DNA of 64,000 nucleotides from Acidimicrobiaceae bacterium (GTDB taxonomy: Bacteria; Actinomycetota; Acidimicrobiia; Acidimicrobiales; RAAP-2). Under the pieces are notes generated by a model. That model was given only the letters and a program-made list of their open reading frames with translations, was not told the DNA's origin and did no database searches. The stretch spans positions 34,843 through 98,842 of the forward strand of contig DAHVAJ010000061.1 in assembly GCA_027314705.1 (NCBI GenBank), read 5' to 3'. A program made the position numbers and the translations under genes. Positions 38,389 to 47,016 of this stretch are shown here, in pieces. Every line of letters starts with the position of its first letter. Position 1 is the first letter of the stretch.

Positions 38389-38421
38389 CAGCAGCTCCTC
38401 CCCGTGGTGCGGTCCCTGGAC

Positions 38422-38826
38422 TCACCACACATAGCAGAGCACCTCGCCCCCGATTCGGCGCTTGCGAGCCTCGCGGTCGGTCATCAGGCCCTTCGAGGTC
38501 GAGACCACGGCCACGCCAAGACCGCCGAGCACCCGGGGCAGCTTGTCGGCCTGGGTGTAGATGCGCAGCCCGGGCTTGGAGACGCGCTTGATCCCCGAAA
38601 TCGTGCGGGCGCGGTCGGGCGCGTACTTCATGGTGATCTCGAGCGTCTTACCCGGCTTGTCCGGCACCTCCTCGATGCGGTAGCCGCCGATGTAGCCCTC
38701 GTCGGCCAGGATGGCGGCCAGCGACTCCTTGAGCTTCGAGCCGGGCATGGACACGGTGTCGAAGTGGGCGGTGTTGGCGTTCCGGATGCGGGTCAGCATG
38801 TCGGCGATCGGATCGGTCATCGTCAT
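38422..38826 (-). CDS. rpsH: 30S ribosomal protein S8
   Basis: S8 binds the central domain of 16S rRNA and is the classical spc-operon autoregulator in enterobacteria. It is 134 residues with [14 protein letters not shown] at the start, [11 protein letters not shown] in the middle and [22 protein letters not shown] at the end. Two ATG codons are close together (MTMTDPIA); the first is used here. Confidence 0.97.
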   Translation of the reverse strand: MTMTDPIADMLTRIRNANTAHFDTVSMPGSKLKESLAAILADEGYIGGYRIEEVPDKPGKTLEITMKYAPDRARTISGIKRVSKPGLRIYTQADKLPRVLGGLGVAVVSTSKGLMTDREARKRRIGGEVLCYVW

Positions 38827-38842
38827 CGTTCGTCGCCTCCTC

Positions 38843-39028
38843 TCACCAACTGGCCTTCGTCACGCCCGGGATCTCCCCGGCGTGGGCCATTTCGCGCAGG
38901 CAGATGCGGCACAGGCCGAACTTTCGGTACACCGACTTGGGTCGGCCGCAACGCCGACACCGGGTGTATCCGCGCACCTTGAACTTGGGCGTGCGTTGCT
39001 GCTTCTCGATCAGAGCCTTCTTCGCCAT
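38843..39028 (-). CDS. rpsZ: 30S ribosomal protein S14 type Z (zinc-binding)
   Basis: This is the short, 61-residue zinc form of S14, [30 protein letters not shown] and so on, with CRRC and CRIC as the zinc ligands. It lies between rplE and rpsH as expected for the S10-spc cluster. Some actinobacteria carry a second zinc-free S14 for zinc starvation; none is visible here. Confidence 0.96.
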   Translation of the reverse strand: MAKKALIEKQQRTPKFKVRGYTRCRRCGRPKSVYRKFGLCRICLREMAHAGEIPGVTKASW

Positions 39029-39032
39029 GGGG

Positions 39033-39605
39033 TTACTGGTTCTCCTGTCGGAACGGGAAGCCGAAGGCGGCGAGCAGAGCCCGCCCCCCCTCGTCGGTGC
39101 GTGCGGTGGTGGCGATGGTGATGTCCATGCCCCGGGTGGTGTCGATGCGGTCGTAGTCGATCTCCGGGAAGATCAGCTGCTCGGTCACGCCGAACGTGTA
39201 GTTGCCGTGGCCGTCGAACGAACGGGGCGAGAGCCCGCGGAAGTCCCGGATGCGCGGGATGGCCATGGAGATCAGCCGGTCGAAGAACTCCCAGGCCCGG
39301 TCGCCTCGCAGGGTGACCTTGGCGCCGATCTCCTGGCCCTCGCGCAGCTTGAAGGAGGCGATCGACTTGCGGGCCCGGGTCACCACCGGCTTCTGCCCGG
39401 CGATGATCTCGAGGTCCCGCAGGGCGCCCTCGATGAGGGAGCGTTGCTGGGTGGCCCGGCCCACACCCATGTTGATCACGACCTTCGAGAGCCGGGGCAC
39501 CTCCATGATGTTGCCGAGGCCCAGGGTCTCCTTGAGCTGGGCCCGGATGGTGTCGTCATAGCGTTGCTTGAGGCGCGGGCGGGCGGGGGCTGCGGTCGAG
39601 GTCAT
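39033..39605 (-). CDS. rplE: 50S ribosomal protein L5
   Basis: L5 binds 5S rRNA and contacts P-site tRNA. The ATG at 39605 gives 190 residues ([18 protein letters not shown]). Diagnostic segments are [50 protein letters not shown] and [14 protein letters not shown]. The longer ORF-track start lies in the rplX frame shadow. It overlaps the rplX stop by one base. Confidence 0.97.
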   Translation of the reverse strand: MTSTAAPARPRLKQRYDDTIRAQLKETLGLGNIMEVPRLSKVVINMGVGRATQQRSLIEGALRDLEIIAGQKPVVTRARKSIASFKLREGQEIGAKVTLRGDRAWEFFDRLISMAIPRIRDFRGLSPRSFDGHGNYTFGVTEQLIFPEIDYDRIDTTRGMDITIATTARTDEGGRALLAAFGFPFRQENQ

Positions 39606-39910
39606 CACAGGTCCGTCCCGCACTTTCGGCAGACGCGCAGCTTGCGCCCCTGTTCGTCGATGCGCATCCCGATGCGGGTGGGCCCGCACGAGTCGCACAC
39701 GATGGCCACCGAGGACACCGCCACCGGCATGAACTTGTCGATCACGCCGCCTTGCATGGTGGCACGCGTGGGCTTGGCGTGGCGCTTGGCCACGTGCACG
39801 CCCTCCACGATGACACGGCCCTCGGTGGGCAGGGCGCGGACCACGTGGGCCTGCTTCCCCTTGTCCTTGCCCGAGAGCACCTGGACCTTGTCGCCCTTCT
39901 TGATCCGCAT
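39605..39910 (-). CDS. rplX: 50S ribosomal protein L24
   Basis: L24 is an assembly initiator with a KOW domain. It is 101 residues: [46 protein letters not shown] forms the KOW part, and the C-terminal half has CDSC and CRKCG pairs that could bind zinc. It lies adjacent to rplN. Confidence 0.96.
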   Translation of the reverse strand: MRIKKGDKVQVLSGKDKGKQAHVVRALPTEGRVIVEGVHVAKRHAKPTRATMQGGVIDKFMPVAVSSVAIVCDSCGPTRIGMRIDEQGRKLRVCRKCGTDL

Positions 39911-40279
39911 CTACAGCACCTCCGGCGCCAGCGAGATGATCCGCATGAACCGCTTGTCGCGCAGCTCGCGGCCGACCGGGCCGAAGATGCGGGTGCCTCG
40001 CGGCTGCTGCTGGTCGTTGATGAGCACGGCCGCGTTCTCGTCGAAGCGGATGTAGCTGCCGTCTGGCCGGCGCTTCTCCTTCTTCGTGCGGACGACGACG
40101 CACTTGACGACGTCGCCCTTCTTCACCGCCGCGCCCGGGATGGCGTCCTTCACGGTGGCCACGAACACGTCCCCGATCGAGGCGTACCGGCGGCGCGAGC
40201 CGCCGAGCACCTTGATGCAGAGGACCTCCTTGGCCCCCGAGTTGTCGGCCACCCGGAGTCGGGATTCCTGTTGGATCAT
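39911..40279 (-). CDS. rplN: 50S ribosomal protein L14
   Basis: L14 sits at the subunit interface and binds silencing factor RsfS. The ATG at 40279 ([27 protein letters not shown]) gives the standard 122 residues, ending [13 protein letters not shown]. The longer ORF-track frame is an extension into rpsQ/rpmC. The start overlaps the rpsQ stop by ATGA. Confidence 0.97.
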   Translation of the reverse strand: MIQQESRLRVADNSGAKEVLCIKVLGGSRRRYASIGDVFVATVKDAIPGAAVKKGDVVKCVVVRTKKEKRRPDGSYIRFDENAAVLINDQQQPRGTRIFGPVGRELRDKRFMRIISLAPEVL

Positions 40280-40554
40280 CGGGCGCGCTCCAGCACCTCG
40301 GCCAAGCGCCACCGCTTCAGCTTGGACAGGGGGCGGGTCTCGACGACGCGCACCCGGTCCCCCACTTTGGCGCTGTTGTCCCCGTCGTGGACGTACAGGC
40401 GCTTCGTCCGCTGCACGGTCTTGCCGTAGCGGGGGTGACGAACCCGTTCGATGACGGCCACGACCACGGTCGCCTCCATGGCGTCGGACACCACCAGGCC
40501 CTCGCGGACCTTGCGGGTGGCCACCCTCGGCCCGGTCTGCTGCTCGTCGGCCAT
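40276..40554 (-). CDS. rpsQ: 30S ribosomal protein S17
   Basis: S17 is a primary 16S rRNA binder with an OB fold. It is 92 residues from ATG 40554 ([32 protein letters not shown]), with [19 protein letters not shown] and [24 protein letters not shown] one codon earlier overlaps the rpmC stop and is an alternative. It is part of the rpmC-rpsQ-rplN coupled chain. Confidence 0.96.
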   Translation of the reverse strand: MADEQQTGPRVATRKVREGLVVSDAMEATVVVAVIERVRHPRYGKTVQRTKRLYVHDGDNSAKVGDRVRVVETRPLSKLKRWRLAEVLERAR

Positions 40555-41081
40555 CACTCGCTCTCCTCTGCGTCCTCGTCGACCTCGTCGTCCCCGGCGA
40601 CCCCGTCGACCTCGTCGACCTCGGCGTCGCCGTCGACCTCTGCGTCCCCGGCGACCTCGTCGTCCCCGGCGACCTCGTCGACCTCGTCGTCCCCGGCGGA
40701 CAGCGCATCCCCGGCCTCGTCGGTCCCGGCCCCGCGTTCGGCGTCGGCCGCCGCCTCGGCCTCGGCCTTCGCCGCGGCGCGGCGCTCCGACGCGGTCGTC
40801 TGCGACCGGCCCAGGGCCTCGTCCTCGCTGCGCCTCCGGGCGGCGGCCTTGTGGGCCGGGAGCTCCTCGAGGGCCAGGCCTTCGGCTTCTGCGATCTCGC
40901 GGTTGCGCAGCTCGGTGAGCATTCGGGCCACGTCCTTTTTGACCTGTCCCAGTCGGGCCGAGTTGTCCAACTGGCCGGTCGCCATCTGGAACCGGAGATT
41001 GAACAGCTCGCGGCGGGTCTCGCCGAGCTGGCGCTCCAGCTCCTCGGTGTCGTACTCGGAGATCTCGGCGGTGGTGGCCAT
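40554..41081 (-). CDS. rpmC: 50S ribosomal protein L29 with long acidic C-terminal extension
   Basis: L29 is normally a two-helix protein of 65-75 residues at the exit-tunnel rim next to L23. Residues 1-70 here are canonical ([32 protein letters not shown], then [17 protein letters not shown]). About 105 further residues follow. The first part is a charged Ala/Glu/Arg helix-like stretch. The last 50 or so are almost entirely Asp, Glu, Val, Gly and Ala in repeats such as AGDDEVDEV. The frame is open and correctly terminated, and the next start overlaps its stop, so the extension looks genuine. Its function is unknown. Confidence 0.93.
   Translation of the reverse strand: MATTAEISEYDTEELERQLGETRRELFNLRFQMATGQLDNSARLGQVKKDVARMLTELRNREIAEAEGLALEELPAHKAAARRRSEDEALGRSQTTASERRAAAKAEAEAAADAERGAGTDEAGDALSAGDDEVDEVAGDDEVAGDAEVDGDAEVDEVDGVAGDDEVDEDAEESE
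40581..40697 (-). repeat. 18-bp direct repeats within the rpmC extension
   Basis: GACCTCGTCGTCCCCGGC occurs exactly at 40581-40598, 40653-40670 and 40680-40697, with degenerate copies between. On the minus strand each copy encodes AGDDEV. The array looks like a coding minisatellite that could vary in length between strains. Confidence 0.8.
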
Positions 41082-41518
41082 CAGACCTGCACCTCCGGCG
41101 TGCCGTGGGTGCCCGGACGGACCACGAACCGGGCCTTGAACGGGAGCTTCTGGATGGCCCGGTCCATGGCTTCCCGGGCCAGGTCCTGGTCGACGCCGGC
41201 CAGTTCGAAGAGGATTCGGCCGGGCTTGACGACGGCCACCCAGAGCTCCGGATTGCCTTTGCCCGACCCCATGCGGGTCTCCGCCGGCTTCTTGGTCACC
41301 GGGCGGTCCGGGAACACCCGGATCCAGATCTTGCCGCCACGTCGGACGTGGCGGGTCATGGCGACACGGGCCGCCTCGATCTGGCGAGCCGTCATCCAGG
41401 CCGGCTCGAGGGCCTGGATGCCGAAGTCGCCGAAGGTGACCTCGCTTCCGCCCTTGGCCTGACCGGTCATCCGCCCCCGCTGCTGCTTGCGGTGCTTGAC
41501 CTTCCGGGGCATGAGCAC
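41081..41518 (-). CDS. rplP: 50S ribosomal protein L16
   Basis: L16 helps position A-site tRNA and binds 5S/23S rRNA. The start chosen is GTG 41518 ([17 protein letters not shown], 145 residues). It matches actinobacterial L16 N-termini and has AAGGAGG nine bases upstream within rpsC; the longer ORF-track start is rejected. [43 protein letters not shown] is diagnostic. Its stop overlaps the rpmC start by one base. Confidence 0.96.
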   Translation of the reverse strand: MLMPRKVKHRKQQRGRMTGQAKGGSEVTFGDFGIQALEPAWMTARQIEAARVAMTRHVRRGGKIWIRVFPDRPVTKKPAETRMGSGKGNPELWVAVVKPGRILFELAGVDQDLAREAMDRAIQKLPFKARFVVRPGTHGTPEVQV

Positions 41519-41519
41519 G

Positions 41520-42485
41520 TCAGTCCACCTCCTTGCGGAAGTGCGGAGTCTCATGGTGCTCGCGGGTGCGACGCTCCATCTCCTCGTCCTCAGTCAGAAT
41601 GCGCTCGAGCTCGTCGGGTTCGGACGGGCTGGCCACGATGTCGGCGGTCGGGCGGTCCAGGTCGTCGGGGCCCTCGGCCTCCGACTCGTCCGGCGGGATG
41701 GCGACCACGCTCCCCGGAGCGCCCTGCTCGGCCCGGCGGCGACCGCCACCGGCCGTGATGAGGCGGCGGGGTGCGGCCTCGCCGGACTGGCCGGACGTCT
41801 CGCCCACGGCCATGGCCGCCTCGCGGGTGATCTTCTCGTCGGTGGAGACCTTGTAGGGCAGGATGTCGCCCTTGTAGATCCAGACCTTGACACCGATGCG
41901 GCCGTAGGTGGTGCGGGCCTCGCGGAAGCCGTAATCGATGTCGGCCCGCAGTGTGTGGAGCGGCACCCGGCCCTCGCGATAGGACTCCTTGCGCGACATC
42001 TCGGACCCGCCCAGGCGGCCCGAGCACTGCACGCGCACGCCCAGGGCGCCGGCCTTCAGTACCGTCTGCATCGACCGCTTCATGGCCCGGCGGAAGGCAA
42101 CCCGGCGGGCCAGCTGGTCACAGATGCCCTGGGCGATGAGGGCGGCGTCGAGCTCGGGCTGCTTGATCTCCTGGATGTTGAGCTGGATCCGGTTGTTGAG
42201 ACCGGTGATCTCCTCGATCTTCTTCTTGAGACGGTCGGCCTCCGCGCCGCGGCGGCCGATGACGATGCCCGGCCGGGCGGTGTGGATGTCGACCCGCAGA
42301 CGGTCACGGGTGCGCTCGATTTCGATGCGGCTGACCGCCGCCGACTCGAGTTGCGACATGAGATAGTCGCGGATCTCCCAATCCTCGATCACGCAGTTCT
42401 GGTAGTTGCGCTCCTCGAACCAGCGCGACTTCCAGTCGGTCGTGACGCCGAGTCGGAACCCGTACGGGTTTACCTTCTGGCCCAT
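41520..42485 (-). CDS. rpsC: 30S ribosomal protein S3 with acidic C-terminal extension
   Basis: S3 forms the mRNA entry tunnel with S4 and S5. Residues 1 to about 215 are canonical: [23 protein letters not shown], the KH-domain [19 protein letters not shown], and [21 protein letters not shown]. About 105 residues follow. A Gly/Arg patch ([15 protein letters not shown]) leads into an acidic stretch ([16 protein letters not shown] and [15 protein letters not shown]). Total length is 321, at the high end for the family. ATG start one base after the rplV stop. Confidence 0.95.
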   Translation of the reverse strand: MGQKVNPYGFRLGVTTDWKSRWFEERNYQNCVIEDWEIRDYLMSQLESAAVSRIEIERTRDRLRVDIHTARPGIVIGRRGAEADRLKKKIEEITGLNNRIQLNIQEIKQPELDAALIAQGICDQLARRVAFRRAMKRSMQTVLKAGALGVRVQCSGRLGGSEMSRKESYREGRVPLHTLRADIDYGFREARTTYGRIGVKVWIYKGDILPYKVSTDEKITREAAMAVGETSGQSGEAAPRRLITAGGGRRRAEQGAPGSVVAIPPDESEAEGPDDLDRPTADIVASPSEPDELERILTEDEEMERRTREHHETPHFRKEVD

Positions 42486-43160
42486 CTACTCGCCCTTCTC
42501 CTCGGCGTGCCCGCCGTCCGTGCCGTCGATCTCGCCGTCGGCGGTCTCGACCTGGCCACCGCCGGTGGCCTCGGCTGCGTCTTCGGATCCCCCGGCCTCC
42601 GTGGTCTCGAACTCGTCCGCTCCGGCGTCCACGGCCTCGGCCTCGTCGGGCTCGGCGGTCGTCAGCTCCTCGTCGACGGCCTGCTCCCTGACCCTGGCCG
42701 CGGTCGCGGCCTGCTGGCGCCGGCGCGAGCCGGCCACCCGGCGCGAGCGCTGGCCGGAGGCAGCTGACTGCTTGACCCGGCGACGGGCGATCCGCTCATC
42801 GGGCATCCGGCTCACGATGATGGTGACGTGCGAGGTCCGCTTGCGGATCCGGGTGGCTCGGCCGCGGGCCCGGGGACGCCAGCGCTTGAGTGTGGCGCCC
42901 TCGTCTGCGAAACAGGCCGACACGAAGAGATCCTCGGCGTCGAGTCCGTCGTTGTGGACGGCGTTGGCCACGGCCGAGGCCAGAACCTTCCCGATGGTGG
43001 CCGAGGCCTCGCGCTCGCCGTTGGCCAGGATCTCCGCGGCAAGGGTGACGTCCTGGCCCCGGATGAGGTCGAGGACCTGTCGGGCCTTGCTGGCCGACAT
43101 CCGGCTGTGGCGGAGCACGGCCCGGGTGCCCTGGCGCTCGTTGGTCTTCACCCCGGGCAC
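42486..43160 (-). CDS. rplV: 50S ribosomal protein L22 with acidic C-terminal extension
   Basis: L22 lines the nascent-chain tunnel with a long beta hairpin. The first 120 or so residues are canonical (RAVLRHSRMSASKARQVLDLIRGQDV; WRPRARGRATRIRKRTSHVTIIVS includes the hairpin). The remaining 100 residues are an Arg/Gln-rich patch (RRVAGSRRRQQ) and then a strongly acidic tail with no basic residue until the end (EPDEAEAVDAGADEFETTEAGG). The typical length is 110-130; here it is 224. The GTG at 43160 is used; a second GTG three codons later is possible. Confidence 0.94.
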   Translation of the reverse strand: MPGVKTNERQGTRAVLRHSRMSASKARQVLDLIRGQDVTLAAEILANGEREASATIGKVLASAVANAVHNDGLDAEDLFVSACFADEGATLKRWRPRARGRATRIRKRTSHVTIIVSRMPDERIARRRVKQSAASGQRSRRVAGSRRRQQAATAARVREQAVDEELTTAEPDEAEAVDAGADEFETTEAGGSEDAAEATGGGQVETADGEIDGTDGGHAEEKGE

Positions 43161-43161
43161 G

Positions 43162-43440
43162 TCAGCGCCTCCCCGCCCGCTCTTGGCCGGCGTGGTACTT
43201 GAAGGTCCGGGTGGGGGCGAACTCGCCCAGCTTGTGGCCGACCATCGATTCGGTCACGTAGACCGGTATGTGCTTGCGACCGTCGTGGACGGCGACGGTG
43301 TGACCGACCATGTCGGGGATGATGGTCGAGCGGCGCGACCAGGTCTTGATGACCTTCTTGTCGCCGGCCGCGTTGAGGGCGTCCACCTTCTTCAGGAGGT
43401 GGTCGTCAACGAACGGGCCCTTCTTGAGGCTGCGGGGCAT
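43162..43440 (-). CDS. rpsS: 30S ribosomal protein S19
   Basis: S19 lies in the small-subunit head with S13. It is 92 residues from ATG 43440: [25 protein letters not shown], then [48 protein letters not shown]. It is one base from rplV and follows rplB. Confidence 0.97.
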   Translation of the reverse strand: MPRSLKKGPFVDDHLLKKVDALNAAGDKKVIKTWSRRSTIIPDMVGHTVAVHDGRKHIPVYVTESMVGHKLGEFAPTRTFKYHAGQERAGRR

Positions 43441-43460
43441 GTGTCGTTCCTCTGTCTTCC

Positions 43461-44297
43461 CTACCGCCGGGCACCGCGTGTGCGGCGCCGGCGGACGATC
43501 ATCTTGTCGGAGGCCTTGTCGCGGGCCCGGGTACGTCCCTCCGGCTTGCCCCACGGCGACACCGGATGCCGGCCTCCGGAGGTCTTGCCTTCGCCGCCGC
43601 CCAGCGGGTGGTCGACCGGGTTCATGGCCACGCCGCGGGTCTGCGGTCGGACGCCCTTCCAGCGGTTTCGGCCGGCCTTGCCCAACTTGACGAGCTCGGC
43701 CTCGGCGTTGCCCACGACCCCGAGGGTGGCCCGGCAGTCGATGGAGACCCGTCGCATCTCGGTCGACGGGAGGCGCAGGGTGGCGAACGCCCCCTCCTTG
43801 GCCACCAACTGGATGCTCATCCCCGCACCCCGGGCCAGCTTGCCGCCGCCACCGGCACGCAACTCGACGTTGTGCACGGTCGAGCCCACCGGGATGTAGC
43901 GCAGGGGCAGGGCGTTGCCCGGCCGGATCTCGGCGCCGTGGCCCGATTGGAGGCGGTCGCCCACCTGGACCTGGGCCGGGGCCAGGATGTAGCGCTTCTC
44001 GCCGTCGAGATAGTGGAGCAGGGCGATCCGAGCGTTGCGGTTGGGGTCGTACTCGATCGAGGCGACCTTGGCCGGGACGCCGTCCTTGTCGCGCCTGAAG
44101 TCGATGATGCGGTACTGCTGCTTGTGGCCGCCACCGCGGTGCCGAGCCGTCTTGCGGCCGTGGCTGTTGCGACCGCCGGTCGACGGCTTGGGGGCGAGCA
44201 GCGACTTCTCGGGGCGGTCGGTCGTGATCTCGGCGAAGTCCGAGACGGTCTGGAACCGCCGGCCGGCGCTGGTGGGTTTGCGGGAACGCAGTGCCAT
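43461..44297 (-). CDS. rplB: 50S ribosomal protein L2
   Basis: L2 contacts the peptidyl-transferase centre and bridges subunits. It is 278 residues from ATG 44297 ([21 protein letters not shown]). It has [26 protein letters not shown] and the catalytic-loop [29 protein letters not shown] with the conserved histidine. The ORF-track extension upstream is spurious. Confidence 0.97.
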   Translation of the reverse strand: MALRSRKPTSAGRRFQTVSDFAEITTDRPEKSLLAPKPSTGGRNSHGRKTARHRGGGHKQQYRIIDFRRDKDGVPAKVASIEYDPNRNARIALLHYLDGEKRYILAPAQVQVGDRLQSGHGAEIRPGNALPLRYIPVGSTVHNVELRAGGGGKLARGAGMSIQLVAKEGAFATLRLPSTEMRRVSIDCRATLGVVGNAEAELVKLGKAGRNRWKGVRPQTRGVAMNPVDHPLGGGEGKTSGGRHPVSPWGKPEGRTRARDKASDKMIVRRRRTRGARR

Positions 44298-44313
44298 GGT
44301 GGGTCCTCGTCCC

Positions 44314-44604
44314 TCAGCTCTCGAAGAGGTCGATCGAGTCACCCGGGGCGAGGGTGACGATGGCCCGCTTGGTGTCGGGACGGTGGCCCATGCCGCCGCC
44401 CTTGCGGTTGCGCTTGGACTTGCCCTTGCGGTTGAGCGTGTTGACGTTGGTCACGTGGACGCCGAAGGCCCGCTCGACGGCGTGGCGGACGTCGACCTTG
44501 GTGGCCTGCGGATCGATGACGAAGACGTAGACGTTGTCGTCCATGAGCCGGTAGGACTTCTCGGACACCACCGGACGGATGAGGACGCTGTGGGGGTCCC
44601 TCAC
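44314..44604 (-). CDS. rplW: 50S ribosomal protein L23
   Basis: L23 is the exit-tunnel docking site for trigger factor and SRP. It is 96 residues from GTG 44604 ([44 protein letters not shown]). The basic loop [29 protein letters not shown] follows. The start overlaps the rplD stop by GTGA. Confidence 0.97.
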   Translation of the reverse strand: MRDPHSVLIRPVVSEKSYRLMDDNVYVFVIDPQATKVDVRHAVERAFGVHVTNVNTLNRKGKSKRNRKGGGMGHRPDTKRAIVTLAPGDSIDLFES

Positions 44605-45410
44605 GCCTCGCTCCCTTCTGTGCCGCCGTCGGCCTCGCCGTCGCCGGTCTCCTCGGCGGGTTCCTCGCCGGGTTCCTCGCCGGTCTCTTCGGCGAGTTCC
44701 TCGCCGGCCTCCCTGGCAGGGGCCGGGGCCTCGGTGGCCTCGCCCGGCAGGGTGGCGTCGGTGAAGACCACCCAGTCGTTGACCAGCACGTCGTAGGCGT
44801 TGAGCTCCCCATTCACCAGGACCTGGACGTCGGAGAGGTTGGCGAACGAGCGACCGGCCGCCCAGTCGTCCGGGGCCACGACGACGAGCACCTTGCCGGT
44901 CAGCTCGAGTGCCTCGAGGGCGGACACGGCCGCCTTGGTCTTCGGCTCGTCGAACGCCCACCCGTCGACCAGGGCCACCCGCCCGTCGGCCGCCCGGTCG
45001 GAAAGGGCGGAACGGAGGGCCAGCTGGACCATCTTCTTCGGGGTCCGCTGGGCGTACGACCGCGGCTTGGGACCGAGGGCGACACCCCCGCCGATCCACA
45101 CCGGCGAGCGGCTGGAGCCGGCCCGGGCCCGACCGGTGCCCTTCTGTCGGAAGGGCTTGACCCCGCCGCCCCGGACCTCGGCCCGGGTCTTGGTCGACTG
45201 GGTGCCGGATCGGGCGGCGGCCAGCTGGGCCGTGACCACCTGATGGAGGACGGCCTGGTTCGGCTCGATGCCGAAGATGGACGGGTCGAGCGCGACGTGG
45301 CCCAGGACGTCCCCCTGCGGGGAACGGCGGGGGACCGTGCGCTCCACCGGCGCCGGGCGTAGGGCCCGACGGAGTTCGGCCGGCGACGTCTCGAGGGTCG
45401 TGGGGCGCAC
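44601..45410 (-). CDS. rplD: 50S ribosomal protein L4 with acidic C-terminal tail
   Basis: L4 forms the tunnel constriction with L22 and in enterobacteria autoregulates the S10 operon. Residues about 30-225 are canonical (QAVLHQVVTAQLAAARSGTQSTKTRAEVRGGGVKPFRQKGTGRARAGSSRSPVWIGGGVALGP). The last 40 residues form a Glu-rich tail (EELAEETGEEPGEEPAEETG), giving 269 residues against about 205 normally. The first 30 residues are also extra. GTG start three bases before the rplC stop region. Confidence 0.95.
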   Translation of the reverse strand: MRPTTLETSPAELRRALRPAPVERTVPRRSPQGDVLGHVALDPSIFGIEPNQAVLHQVVTAQLAAARSGTQSTKTRAEVRGGGVKPFRQKGTGRARAGSSRSPVWIGGGVALGPKPRSYAQRTPKKMVQLALRSALSDRAADGRVALVDGWAFDEPKTKAAVSALEALELTGKVLVVVAPDDWAAGRSFANLSDVQVLVNGELNAYDVLVNDWVVFTDATLPGEATEAPAPAREAGEELAEETGEEPGEEPAEETGDGEADGGTEGSEA

Positions 45411-45412
45411 GG

Positions 45413-46069
45413 TCAGGCACCTCCCTTCGCCGCCGGGGCCTTCACCGCGTCACGGAGCACGACCACGCCGCCACGGGGGCCGGGGACGGCGCCCTTCACC
45501 AGTACCAGCTCGCGCTCGGGGTCGGCCTGGACGATCTCGAGATTGAGCGTCGTCACCTGCTGACCGCCCATCCGGCCGGCCATGCGGGTGCCCTTGAACA
45601 CGCGGGAAGGAGTGGCGCAGGCGCCGATCGACCCCGGTGCCCGGTGGTGCTTGTGGTTGCCGTGGCTGGCGCCCTGGCCCTTGAAGTTGTGGCGCTTCAT
45701 GCCCCCGGCGAAGCCCTTGCCCTTGGAGACGGCCGTGGCATCCACCAGCTCGCCGGGCCGGAGGAGGTCGGCGGTCAGCTGCTGACCGACCTCGTACCCA
45801 GAGGCGTCGTCGATGCGGAGCTCGACCAGCCGGCGACCCGGGTCGACGCCGGCCTTGCCGTAGTGGCCCTGCTCGGGCTTGGTCAGCGTGGTGGCCCGCC
45901 GGTGGCCCCAGGTCACCTGCAGCGCCGAATAGCCCTCGTGCTCAGGAGTCTTCACCTGGACCACCCGGACCGGCGAGACGCGCAGCACCGTCACCGGGAT
46001 CGCCCGGTGCTGCTCATCCCAGATCTGGGTCATGCCGACCTTTTCGCCCACGATCGCCTTGGTGGCCAC
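45413..46069 (-). CDS. rplC: 50S ribosomal protein L3
   Basis: L3 starts 50S assembly and reaches the peptidyl-transferase centre. The GTG at 46069 (MATKAIVGEKVGMTQIWDEQ, 218 residues) has GGAGAG five bases upstream. The PTC-proximal loop KGKGFAGGMKRHNFKGQGASHGNHKHHRAPGSIG is intact. It would normally follow rpsJ directly; here 3.4 kb of unrelated DNA separates them, so rplC is first in its transcript. Confidence 0.96.
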   Translation of the reverse strand: MATKAIVGEKVGMTQIWDEQHRAIPVTVLRVSPVRVVQVKTPEHEGYSALQVTWGHRRATTLTKPEQGHYGKAGVDPGRRLVELRIDDASGYEVGQQLTADLLRPGELVDATAVSKGKGFAGGMKRHNFKGQGASHGNHKHHRAPGSIGACATPSRVFKGTRMAGRMGGQQVTTLNLEIVQADPERELVLVKGAVPGPRGGVVVLRDAVKAPAAKGGA

Positions 46070-46271
46070 TGGAGCTCTCCGTCTCGACTCTTCGTTCTCG
46101 CCCGACGCCGGCCGGCGTCGATCCGCTGTTGCAGTCCTGCTCGTTCCGCCGGGTCCCGGCCCGACGGCGGTCGCCCCGGGGCACCGCCGCCCACCGGGCG
46201 CCGTCCGTGATCGCCCCGGGCCGGACCGTCCGGCACGGGCGCCCACCGGCACCCGCCGGCTCGCACGCAGA

Positions 46272-46301
46272 CGCTCCGCTCGGAGTCCTCCGAGCGGAGC
46301 G
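46272..46301 (-). promoter_or_regulatory. Perfect 13-bp hairpin in the rplC leader
   Basis: CGCTCCGCTCGGA and TCCGAGCGGAGCG flank a four-base loop, about 200 bases upstream of the rplC start and downstream of a weak predicted promoter. On the transcribed strand the loop reads GGAC and no T-tract follows. This points to a leader structure, or a read-through barrier, rather than a classic terminator. It may be a regulatory target in place of the normal S10 leader. Confidence 0.5.
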
Positions 46302-46393
46302 CTCGCCTGGTTCGGCCCGAGGTCCCCACCGCCTGCGGCGGGCGCTCGAACACGTCGTCTCGTCCTTCCGGCCCGGAAGTGGGCCGACTGGTC

Positions 46394-46422
46394 ACACTAC
46401 ACCATCCCGCTCCGCCCGGCGA
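46394..46422 (-). promoter_or_regulatory. Weak candidate promoter for rplC
   Basis: Minus-strand TCGCCG and TAGTGT are 17 bases apart; the -10 is reasonable and the -35 poor. A promoter is expected in this segment because rplC has lost its usual upstream neighbour. The leader to the rplC start would be about 320 bases. Confidence 0.25.
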
Positions 46423-46462
46423 GGGCGACCCCGACCCGGTGGCGGGGTGGGCCCGCGGGACC

Positions 46463-46520
46463 GGTCAGACCGTCTGGATGGTGATTCAAGAAGTGCCGAG
46501 TCTGCACGCCCGGTCTGACC
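46463..46520. repeat. Paired palindromes GGTCWGACC
   Basis: GGTCAGACC (46463-46471) and GGTCTGACC (46512-46520) are each a palindrome around a single central base, 49 bases apart, and both are preceded by CCG or CCCG. Together they also form a 10-bp inverted repeat. The pattern fits two binding sites for a dimeric regulator upstream of the rplC promoter, or an inverted repeat of a decayed element. Confidence 0.45.
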
Positions 46521-46903
46521 TGCGGTCATGCCGCGCTCCGTTCCAGAGGTACGTGGCCACTGCGCCCGGCGTCGGGGCCTGTGAGCATCCCGCACGGCCC
46601 GGGACCGGAGCCGACGGCCGGGGGATTGGCGGGCCGCAGGCCCAGCGGAGGATCCCCCTGTCTACGGAGCCCTCGACCCGAGGCCCCAGGCAGTCCCCCG
46701 TCCGAGCCGATACCTGGGCTCGACGGGCCCCGGCTCCGGCGGCGAGCACGCCCTGTCACCAGGTTCGGAGCCATGCCTGACCTCGGGACAGCGGACGCCC
46801 GACGGCGGTCTCCGGCGGCCCGGTCCCGGGCCGAGCGCAGGCACGGCGAGCGAGGCCCGGAGGCCGGAGGATCGGATTCGAAAAGAAGGCTGCAATTCCC
46901 GTG
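46521..46903. other. Non-coding stretch, no gene supported
   Basis: Both strands have open frames here (for example 46662-47255 minus and 46581-47006 plus), but none shows a recognisable domain. All are rich in Arg, Pro and Gly, as expected for shadows in GC-rich DNA. The stretch includes the relatively AT-rich run near 46875-46900. Nothing else was recognised. Confidence 0.5.
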
Positions 46904-46965
46904 GGTGTCCATTGGTGTCCACCGCTGGCCGTTGGTGACCGTGCGTCACCGTTGGGACCCGTTGT
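46904..46965. repeat. Iteron-like repeats upstream of the Rep-like gene
   Basis: GGTGTCC occurs twice (46904, 46914). GGTGAC-N5-GTCACC forms an inverted repeat at 46934-46950, and CCGTTG occurs three times (46929, 46949, 46959). The cluster ends about 50 bases before the Rep-like start. Repeats plus a small hairpin next to a Rep gene resemble a rolling-circle origin or a Rep autoregulatory site, but no nick motif was identified. Confidence 0.4.
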
Positions 46966-47016
46966 CGCAGCTCAAACGGCCATTCGCGCGTCACATCCGA
47001 CCGTGAAGGTCGGACC

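Noticed and set aside
40581-40697. CRISPR-like repeat array
   Set aside because: The repeats are short, in frame, within a ribosomal protein gene and have no unique spacers.
46870-46895. GGATTCGAA sequence resembling a tRNA T-loop or tRNA-end attachment site
   Set aside because: No flanking T-stem, anticodon arm or acceptor stem could be paired on either strand.
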